From UBA1370 sp964515115 (GTDB lineage Bacteria > Patescibacteriota > Microgenomatia > UBA1400 > PJMF01), in contig CAZESB010000015.1 in the NCBI GenBank assembly GCA_964515115.1, positions 1 to 18,398 on the forward strand: DNA of 18,398 nucleotides, read 5' to 3'. The position numbers were made by a program, and so were the translations under genes. The notes below the pieces were generated by a model, which had not been told where the DNA came from, did not search any database, and saw only the letters and a program-made list of their open reading frames with translations. Below, in pieces: positions 13,268 to 18,398 of the stretch (positions are counted from its first letter, which is position 1; every line of letters starts with the position of its first letter).

Positions 13268-13297
13268 TTGACTCCACACTTCAAGTACTAGTATAAT
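13268..13297 (+). promoter_or_regulatory. sigma70-like promoter of array gene 7
   Basis: TTGACT at 13268-13273 and TATAAT at 13292-13297, spacer 18 bases. The palindrome TACTAGTA (13286-13293) overlaps the -10 box; the 11-mer GTACTAGTATA around it is also in the sigma factor promoter. Predicted transcript start is near 13304, a leader of about 37 bases. Confidence 0.75.
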
Positions 13298-13330
13298 TTT
13301 CGTATACCTGTCTGTATCTTGTAAATTAAC

Positions 13331-13337
13331 AAAGGAG
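13331..13337 (+). promoter_or_regulatory. strong Shine-Dalgarno site of array gene 7
   Basis: AAAGGAG, 3 bases plus ATG spacing close to optimal for ATG 13341. It is one of the few canonical ribosome binding sites in the window, placed in a genuine 5' leader. Confidence 0.85.
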
Positions 13338-13340
13338 ATT

Positions 13341-13745
13341 ATGATACAAAACCTTAAACGAATTGCTGTTGGCGCTGTGGCCAGTACCGGAGCACTAGCC
13401 ACTGTTGTTACTACTGCTTTTGCTCAAGAACCAATAGAAATTGATCCAGCCCAAGGTTTTTTCGATAACATGGGAACTCTGATCAGCGGCCTTCTTAACT
13501 TTGTTATTATTATCGCCGCTCTCTTAGTGTTCATTTACCTGCTTTGGGGTGGGATTGAGTGGATTACTTCCGGTGGTGATAAAGGTAAAACTGAAAGCGC
13601 TCGCAACAAGATCACTTCTGCCATCATTGGTTTGATCGTCCTGGCCGCCGCATGGGCTTTGCTGACCATCGTTCTCAACTTCCTTGGTTATGACAACCTC
13701 CAAGAGGTGTTTAACTTAAATCTTGATGAGGCTGTCAACAGATAG
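13341..13745 (+). CDS. T4SS pilin-like protein, array gene 7, candidate major subunit (134 aa)
   Basis: Signal peptide at about 1-29 ending TAFAQ. The mature part is short: an acidic segment (EPIEIDPAQGF), core helix GLLNFVIIIAALLVFIYLLWG, loop TSGGDKGKTESARNKIT, helix AIIGLIVLAAAWALLTIVL, and a C-terminal tail. No cysteines. Unlike its neighbours it has a full TTGACT/TATAAT promoter, a ~37-base leader with AAAGGAG, and a strong terminator after it, so it is a single-gene high-expression unit. A small head, simple core and strong expression signals make it the best major pilin candidate. Bases 13509-13637 match the next gene at 128 of 129 positions, far above similarity elsewhere in the pair. 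Confidence 0.85.
   Translation: MIQNLKRIAVGAVASTGALATVVTTAFAQEPIEIDPAQGFFDNMGTLISGLLNFVIIIAALLVFIYLLWGGIEWITSGGDKGKTESARNKITSAIIGLIVLAAAWALLTIVLNFLGYDNLQEVFNLNLDEAVNR
13509..13637 (+). repeat. 129-base direct repeat of the pilin core, copy 1
   Basis: Matches 14163-14291 with a single difference (13625 C, 14279 T); 13509-13624 is a perfect 116-base match. It covers helix 1, the GGDKGK loop and part of helix 2. Confidence 0.97.
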
Positions 13746-13776
13746 TAGAATCAAGAAAAACTAGTAATAGTTTCAT

Positions 13777-13804
13777 AAAAACCCCCTTTTACTAGGGGGT
13801 TTTT
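13777..13804 (+). terminator. rho-independent terminator after array gene 7
   Basis: Eleven-base-pair perfect stem (13777-13787 with 13794-13804), loop of six bases, arms AAAAACCCCCT and AGGGGGTTTTT, so the stem ends in a U run. The mirror arrangement could also stop transcription from the other strand. It separates array gene 7 from gene 8. Confidence 0.9.
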
Positions 13805-13817
13805 GGTTAAGATAGGT

Positions 13818-13823
13818 TATAAT
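13818..13823 (+). promoter_or_regulatory. -10 box of array gene 8
   Basis: TATAAT exactly 6 bases before ATG 13830, so the transcript should start on the A of the start codon. It lies 13 bases after the terminator stem; no -35 consensus is seen, and the -35 position falls in the stem. Confidence 0.6.
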
Positions 13824-13829
13824 AATCCC

Positions 13830-14399
13830 ATGAAACAAATACTATTACTACTTATTTTGGTGGCAGCGGTGGTATTTTCAGCCAGCAACGCCAGCGCTGA
13901 TAGTCCTGAAAATTTAGCCAGCAGCCGCCTGTACACGATTGTCGATCAAGAAACCGGAGAAGTGGTGAGCACCACCTCCGCGGAAGCTATTTACTATGCT
14001 ACTACTTCTGCCTTAGCAGCTGACCCCACTCCTGTGCCTACTGCCACTACCACGCCCACTACCCTTAGGAGAGGACTCTTTTATCCCATCAATATCAGCA
14101 TTCCTGAGGGTTTTTTCAATAACATTTCTGAGCTGATTAACGGTGTGTTGCGATTGGTGATGATTATCGCCGCTCTCTTAGTGTTCATTTACCTGCTTTG
14201 GGGTGGGATTGAGTGGATTACTTCCGGTGGTGATAAAGGTAAAACTGAAAGCGCTCGCAACAAGATCACTTCTGCCATTATTGGTTTGATCATTATGGCT
14301 GCTTCCTGGGCGCTACTGACTATCGTGCTGAATTTCTTGGGTTATGCTGGTCTGGAAGATGTTTTTAACCAAAACATTAATGAGGCCGTATCGAGATAA
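13830..14399 (+). CDS. T4SS pilin-like protein with Pro/Thr stalk, array gene 8 (189 aa)
   Basis: Signal peptide at about 1-23 (ASNASAD). Residues ~24-68 form an extra exported region, then a Pro/Thr-rich linker (TPVPTATTTPTT, about 70-82) of the kind that spaces domains at surfaces. The core from about 112 on is nearly the same as in gene 7, with 128 of 129 bases identical at 14163-14291. It is thus the gene 7 core carrying a longer head and stalk. The frame opens at 13803, but ATG 13830 begins the signal peptide and lies exactly 6 bases after TATAAT. It has no cysteines and no Shine-Dalgarno site. A display or tip variant of the gene 7 subunit is the natural inference. Confidence 0.8.
   Translation: MKQILLLLILVAAVVFSASNASADSPENLASSRLYTIVDQETGEVVSTTSAEAIYYATTSALAADPTPVPTATTTPTTLRRGLFYPINISIPEGFFNNISELINGVLRLVMIIAALLVFIYLLWGGIEWITSGGDKGKTESARNKITSAIIGLIIMAASWALLTIVLNFLGYAGLEDVFNQNINEAVSR
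14163..14291 (+). repeat. 129-base direct repeat of the pilin core, copy 2
   Basis: Matches 13509-13637, offset 654 bases, one difference. It is in the same reading frame. Similarity drops sharply on both sides, where the proteins remain related. Confidence 0.97.
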
Positions 14400-14410
14400 C
14401 AATAATAACC

Positions 14411-14419
14411 TGATATACT
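14411..14419 (+). promoter_or_regulatory. extended -10 promoter of array gene 9
   Basis: TGATATACT: a TGn extension followed by TATACT (14414-14419), 8 bases before ATG 14428. Predicted leader about 2 bases. The 10-mer ACCTGATATA also occurs before the 14872 gene. Confidence 0.55.
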
Positions 14420-14427
14420 ATAGCCAT

Positions 14428-14832
14428 ATGCTCAAGCGCCTTTCTTTCACTTTGCTCACGTTTCTCACTACTGCTGCGCTGCTACTAAGCGTGCCAGCTC
14501 AAGCAGCCGCTCAATCACAAGAGTGGGGGGGTGTCTGCGTGGAAGAAGGAGATGTAGCCACTATACAAGGCTTAGAATGCCTAATTGCTAATATTTTTGC
14601 TGTAATTATCACTCTGATTGGTTTTGTCGGTTTTGTGATGTTTATTATTGGCTCCTTTCGCTGGATGTTGTCAGGCGGCAACAGTAAAGGCGTAGAAACT
14701 GCTCGCAACACCATGACTTACGCTGTGGTGGGGTTGGTGGTGGCTCTTAGTGCCTTTGTCATTTTGAACCTAATTGCTGAATTTACCGGAGTTGGAGTAA
14801 TTACTGAATTTTCTATTCCCACTTCTAATTGA
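14428..14832 (+). CDS. T4SS pilin-like protein, array gene 9 (134 aa)
   Basis: Signal peptide at about 1-31 (LLLSVPAQAAAQ). A short exported part has two cysteines (GVCVEEGD and LECLIAN) that could form a disulfide. The core follows: helix NIFAVIITLIGFVGFVMFII, loop SGGNSKGVETARNTMT, helix AVVGLVVALSAFVILNLI, and a tail ending SIPTSN. The frame opens at 14344 inside gene 8, but ATG 14428 starts the signal peptide and follows an extended -10 element with almost no leader. The loop keeps GG and K but has Asn instead of Asp. It is the last pilin-like gene, 39 bases before the large secreted protein gene. Confidence 0.8.
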   Translation: MLKRLSFTLLTFLTTAALLLSVPAQAAAQSQEWGGVCVEEGDVATIQGLECLIANIFAVIITLIGFVGFVMFIIGSFRWMLSGGNSKGVETARNTMTYAVVGLVVALSAFVILNLIAEFTGVGVITEFSIPTSN

Positions 14833-14856
14833 AATTTAACTCCATAAGCTAACACC

Positions 14857-14865
14857 TGATATAAT
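14857..14865 (+). promoter_or_regulatory. extended -10 promoter of the 1123-aa protein gene
   Basis: TGATATAAT: TGn plus consensus TATAAT (14860-14865), exactly 6 bases before GTG 14872. The transcript should start on the G of the start codon. No Shine-Dalgarno site is present. Confidence 0.65.
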
Positions 14866-14871
14866 CGACTT

Positions 14872-17800
14872 GTGCCGAAACACAAAAATTTTCTTGCCGG
14901 ACTGTGGTTTTTTCTTTTTGGTGCTGTGGTGAGCGCTGTGGTTTTTCCCGCGGCTGCCAAAGCTCAGGCAGTTGGTTCTCACTTGGGTGAGGGTGATATT
15001 GGCGGCCAGATCAATAATATTCAAATTCTGCAGCAAAATGGCGCTGGCAGTGGTTTTCCCGTTACAGTGATGTTGAATATTAATATGGCCGGTCAAGATC
15101 AGCAGGCCATGCATAATCTAGCAACAGCGGTGAAGGAGGCCGGGTTTTTGCCTATTGTGAGGCTGACTCATGTTTGCTCTGCCTTTGAAAGTGGCGTCAC
15201 CCCCAGTAACGCAGTACAAAATGCCAAAAACGCTTTTGGGACTAACGCGCTAATTGTTTACGGCAACGAGGTCAACAATCGTGAAGCTGAGTGTCCGAAC
15301 TGGACCAAGTACGTTTCTGACTACAACAGCATCGCCGACAAAACCAACGTTTCTCCCGCGGCCCTGGATTATTACATGGGTAATCCTGCTTATACCGTAG
15401 AAACTTTTTTCAACTCTACACCAGGAGCCAGAGAAATCTATGAAAGCTCCACTATCAATGCCGCTAATGCCTACGAGTGTGTTGGTATCTCTGGCCAAAA
15501 CGCAGTGGTGTGTGAATCTCCCTGGGAAACTAATACTATGGCGCTGGGCTATCAGGCCTACAGTGGGCAAATTTTTCTAACCGAATTCTCTCTTTCTCCG
15601 GAAGGCCGAGTGCCCAACTCCCCCGACACCGATTTGCAAAAAGTCGTTCAGTTTATCCAAGAAAAAGCAGCTGACACCGGCGCCAGCCTGATCACGCCGC
15701 TGGTGCGCAACGTTTGTAACAACGAAGGCGAGTGGTTGTTGTATATTAATGGACGGCTGCTGACTATTGTGGGCACCGATGTGACTGAGAATTGTGAGGG
15801 CCGGGCCGGAGTGGGCGAGGGCTATGATTTGAGCGATTTTCCCGACTACGGTTATAACCAATCCTACTATTATCTACATCCAATTAAAGGCATTCACCCT
15901 GATAACTCTCCTGGGGGCAGGAGAGTTTCGATCACCAGGGCTGATTTGGCCAGTCAAGGCTATGAGGCTTACTGTGCGGCTGAGCCGACTACTATTAAGC
16001 TGGACGTCAACACTAGAGATTTAATCAACAGATTTTTGGCCAGCAATCCCACTGGCGTGAGCGCGGCCAGGGACTCAACCTACGTGCTGGACTCCAGCGG
16101 CGGGCAATTCCCACTTTTCCGCGATACCACGGGAAAAAAATATCTGACTACCTCAATTGAAGAGTACTTTGGTTTCAAAGACATTTACACTGACGATGGT
16201 TACTCGGTCATGGAACTTAACACCGCCCCCATCAATACTCTACTTTCGCAGGAGCAAAAATGCATCCAGGGAGTGGATATTCTCAGAAACATTCAATTGA
16301 TGTGTGAAAGACTGGAGGATTCTGCTAATTGCGCGCTCTTGGAAAACCAAATTCCCGGGACAAATTACAATGTCAGCACTCTCTTAGATGATGTGAAAAA
16401 AGTCATTCCGGGCTACAGAGCGGGTAAAATTGCTGAGCAGTGTAAAATGCTTTTTTCAGATAAGATCCCCGAGTTTGCTATGGAGGATCCTGAGCTACCA
16501 GTTTTCAAAAAAGCCATTACCAATGTGCCACTTAACATCGACCGCTCTTTCCGCCTGGCATTTTTGGTGGCCTCGATTGAACAGCGGCCGCAAACCAGTG
16601 CTTTCAACTTTTTTGCTTTTTCTAATCTGGCTGCACCCAGGCATGAAGTGCTGGTTGTGGCTTTCAAAATTCCCGACATTCTCACTAATAAAGGTGGTGG
16701 TGAAACAGCCGGCCATCACTTTTTCAATGATTCTGCCACTCTTACTCGAGATGCATTAGTACCCAGCAATTTCAGATTTTCCGAAAGTGACGAAGCACCC
16801 GGTTATGACAGACAAACCAGAGATAGACGCACAGCTGTCGGTCAAAATGCTGCCAACGCCGCCGCTCAAAATCAAGATAGCACCATCTATTGTGTTAACA
16901 GTGCCGCCGACGATCCCGACCAACTGGCCAGCGCCGAAGGCTCGGCCGCTTGCAAAGATATTTTGGGCAAAGCAGTAGTAGACTTGATCAACGGCAATAC
17001 ACCCAGCTGCAACAACATGCAATCCGAGCCAGTTTTGGAAGTGCTGCAAGCGGCCAACATTATTCCGCCAGATTTGAACGATGGCTCGCGCCTCTTTAAT
17101 CCTGACTACGACTTTGGCAACGACGTGCTCAACTACATTTTTACGCAAAACCTCACTCCTCAGCGTGATGAGAGCACTTTTACCTCAATTTTTAATATTG
17201 TTGGTAATGCTTTTGACAATGCGGAAAACGAAACCACAGCGGTGGATTTTTTCCTGGTTTATCCAGTCGGTTATGAGTTGGACTCGGTGACTGAAGTGCT
17301 GAAAAATACTTTTTTCACCGCTCACCAAATTGCCGAACTTGAGGCAAGCACCAACAGGCAGCGTTTTAACGCCCGCGGCTTTGCTTCGGCCTTGAGTGGC
17401 GCTACCTTCAGCCACACTTTTAATGAACTGCCTTCCAGCGGTAATTGTACTGAAAACACAGTCACCATTACAGAAGATCCTGTCACCGGCGCGCCTATCA
17501 TCCCACCCCAGGTAATTACTGTTTACAACTGCGAACAAACGTTTGATGTTGCTGTCCAGGAAGATGGGCAAGGTGGCTTGAGTGTGCTGGGTGCCAACCT
17601 GGGTTTTTGGATGAGGAATATTCAGCGCACTCTTAATGGCCACTTCAGTGCTGCTTCCGCCTACATCGCTTCTTGTGCCACCACCGAGGAGTTTTTGCTG
17701 GGTCGGTGCGCGGGTAGGGCGCTGGCCTCACCTCCTGGCTCGAATCTGGGTGGTTCAGAAATAGTCAGCCCGCTTTGTGGCCGCGATTATCCTATCAAAG

Positions 17801-18243
17801 CTGATGACATCGTACCAGATTACTACTCACAAACTATTCTTAATCGCAGTAGCGCTGCCTACAATACTCAAGTGCCATCAACACCCGATGTCGGTCGCGC
17901 CATGTATTACGCCGCCGGAGTAATGAACCGGGTGCTGCAAAACCGCATTGCCTGGAAGCAAATTCCTGCTGGCACTGTTTCTGATTGTGAAGGTGGCGAT
18001 AGCAAATATCGCGGTTGTGTGGCCTTATTGCGCGCCGGTGATATGGGGCGGGAAGTTTATCTCAAAAGACCAGGGCAAAATGCTGAAGGTCCTTACTTGG
18101 TCATTGATGTTGCCGCCGAACATGACATTGCCTGCTTGCTGGAACGTAACTGGATAGTGGATGTAGACTGGGGCACTGCTCAAAGATGGGGCATGAAAGG
18201 GCCAGTAGACGCGCAGATTTGCGAAACCGCCGCTTGTCCATAG
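14872..18243 (+). CDS. large secreted Cys-rich protein with possible glycoside-hydrolase-like N-terminus (1123 aa)
   Basis: GTG start. Signal peptide at about 1-32 (GLWFFLFGAVVSAVVFPAAA then AKAQA), no later clear membrane helix, and 24 cysteines, which fits an exported disulfide-rich protein. Residues ~33-290 alternate strands and helices like a TIM barrel: VTVMLNI, FLPIVRLTHV, LIVYGNEVNN with E133, and IFLTEFSLSP with E238. Two Glu after strands, about 105 residues apart, recall the acid/base and nucleophile of clan-A glycoside hydrolases. The middle ~700 residues match nothing I recognise. The last ~120 residues (AAGVMNRVLQNR, GDMGREVYLKRPG, GPYLVIDVAAEHD, QRWGMKGPV) look like a separate small beta domain, perhaps double-psi-barrel-like. 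It directly follows the pilin-like array, so it may be a surface adhesin, cell-wall hydrolase or minor component of that system. Confidence 0.8.
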   Translation: MPKHKNFLAGLWFFLFGAVVSAVVFPAAAKAQAVGSHLGEGDIGGQINNIQILQQNGAGSGFPVTVMLNINMAGQDQQAMHNLATAVKEAGFLPIVRLTHVCSAFESGVTPSNAVQNAKNAFGTNALIVYGNEVNNREAECPNWTKYVSDYNSIADKTNVSPAALDYYMGNPAYTVETFFNSTPGAREIYESSTINAANAYECVGISGQNAVVCESPWETNTMALGYQAYSGQIFLTEFSLSPEGRVPNSPDTDLQKVVQFIQEKAADTGASLITPLVRNVCNNEGEWLLYINGRLLTIVGTDVTENCEGRAGVGEGYDLSDFPDYGYNQSYYYLHPIKGIHPDNSPGGRRVSITRADLASQGYEAYCAAEPTTIKLDVNTRDLINRFLASNPTGVSAARDSTYVLDSSGGQFPLFRDTTGKKYLTTSIEEYFGFKDIYTDDGYSVMELNTAPINTLLSQEQKCIQGVDILRNIQLMCERLEDSANCALLENQIPGTNYNVSTLLDDVKKVIPGYRAGKIAEQCKMLFSDKIPEFAMEDPELPVFKKAITNVPLNIDRSFRLAFLVASIEQRPQTSAFNFFAFSNLAAPRHEVLVVAFKIPDILTNKGGGETAGHHFFNDSATLTRDALVPSNFRFSESDEAPGYDRQTRDRRTAVGQNAANAAAQNQDSTIYCVNSAADDPDQLASAEGSAACKDILGKAVVDLINGNTPSCNNMQSEPVLEVLQAANIIPPDLNDGSRLFNPDYDFGNDVLNYIFTQNLTPQRDESTFTSIFNIVGNAFDNAENETTAVDFFLVYPVGYELDSVTEVLKNTFFTAHQIAELEASTNRQRFNARGFASALSGATFSHTFNELPSSGNCTENTVTITEDPVTGAPIIPPQVITVYNCEQTFDVAVQEDGQGGLSVLGANLGFWMRNIQRTLNGHFSAASAYIASCATTEEFLLGRCAGRALASPPGSNLGGSEIVSPLCGRDYPIKADDIVPDYYSQTILNRSSAAYNTQVPSTPDVGRAMYYAAGVMNRVLQNRIAWKQIPAGTVSDCEGGDSKYRGCVALLRAGDMGREVYLKRPGQNAEGPYLVIDVAAEHDIACLLERNWIVDVDWGTAQRWGMKGPVDAQICETAACP

Positions 18244-18266
18244 TTATAGCCTGCACTCCACCACCG

Positions 18267-18398
18267 CTATTTTTTGCTGACTTCACCAGGAGAATGATTG
18301 AGTCCTCCCCCAGGTTTTCTGCCCTGCTTTTTCTTTGGCGGACCATTTGGTCTTGATTCTGGTACCGCTGGCTGCCCCTGCCTTTGCGGTTTTTGCCG
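18267..18398 (-). CDS. possible C-terminal tail of a convergent gene, cut by the window end
   Basis: Reading the minus strand from the window edge gives 43 codons and TAG (18267-18269). The translation is Pro, Gly and Lys-rich (contains NGPPKKKQGRKPGGG and ends GEVSKK), as in basic disordered tails of membrane or nucleic-acid-binding proteins. Its stop lies 23 bases from the stop of the 1123-aa gene. The two other minus-strand frames are also partly open here, so the call rests on composition and convergent layout. The product cannot be named. Confidence 0.35.
   Translation of the reverse strand, partial: RQKPQRQGQPAVPESRPNGPPKKKQGRKPGGGLNHSPGEVSKK

Noticed and set aside
14344..14427. Upstream start of pilin-like gene 9 inside gene 8
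   Set aside because: It would hide the signal peptide behind 28 polar residues and overlap gene 8; ATG 14428 fits both promoter and signal.
15250..15861. Minus-strand open frames within the 1123-aa gene
   Set aside because: They are opposite a continuous 1123-codon frame with signal peptide and promoter and show no features of their own.
1..18398. Alternative genetic code with UGA as a sense codon, as in some Patescibacteria
   Set aside because: Genes end at TGA where expected (for example 7067-7069 and 12355-12357) and long frames contain no in-frame TGA.
1..18398. Conjugative or integrative element carrying the pilin-like genes
   Set aside because: No integrase, relaxase, transposase, attachment repeats or T4SS ATPase is seen; housekeeping genes (recF, uppS) are interspersed.

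Overview
The window looks like chromosomal DNA of an uncultivated Candidate Phyla Radiation (Patescibacteria) bacterium, most likely of the Microgenomates type. This is inferred from gene content: many small type IV secretion (T4SS) pilin-like proteins (TrbC/VirB2-like), a DUF5654-like membrane protein, an isopentenyl phosphate kinase next to undecaprenyl-diphosphate synthase, and very compact spacing. Genes are intact under the standard code with TAA, TGA and TAG all used as stops. I see no rRNA, tRNA, CRISPR array, insertion sequence or prophage gene. No gap between genes exceeds 300 bases.

Layout. (1) 1-2.9 kb: a Fic-family protein on the minus strand, divergent from a short plus-strand run of an AbrB-like DNA-binding protein (with an in-frame stop that appears to cut off its tail), a DUF5654-like membrane protein and a PlsC-like acyltransferase. 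(2) 2.9-5.9 kb, minus strand: RecF and a secreted coiled-coil plus SpoIID protein, probably acting on peptidoglycan. (3) 6.0-7.65 kb, plus strand: two Cys-rich pilin-like proteins (359 and 192 aa). (4) 7.7-9.3 kb, minus strand: isopentenyl phosphate kinase then UppS, a lipid-carrier pair. (5) 9.4-10.5 kb, minus strand: an ECF-type sigma factor followed by two small membrane proteins. (6) 10.55-14.8 kb, plus strand: nine consecutive pilin-like genes, divergent from the sigma operon. (7) 14.87-18.24 kb: a 1123-aa secreted Cys-rich protein with a possible glycoside-hydrolase-like N-terminus. (8) 18.27 kb to the end: the probable tail of a convergent minus-strand gene.

The unusual content is the surface system. 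Eleven paralogs share one two-helix core with a polar Gly/Lys-containing loop, but carry very different N-terminal exported parts: Cys-rich heads, a Pro/Thr stalk, or almost nothing. One gene at 13341 has its own sigma70-like promoter, strong ribosome binding site and terminator, and is the best major-subunit candidate. Its neighbour shares 128 of 129 bases across the core but differs outside it, which suggests recent gene conversion. A divergent sigma factor and a shared TACTAGTA element hint at dedicated control. No VirB4, VirD4 or VirB6-like gene is present in the window.

A second theme is gene expression. At about eleven starts a -10-like hexamer lies only 6-10 bases before the start codon, six of them at exactly 6 bases, so the predicted transcript begins at or within a few bases of the start codon. 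This suggests common leaderless mRNAs, while a minority of genes (starts at 7075, 9292, 12354, 12774, 13341) have clear Shine-Dalgarno sites.
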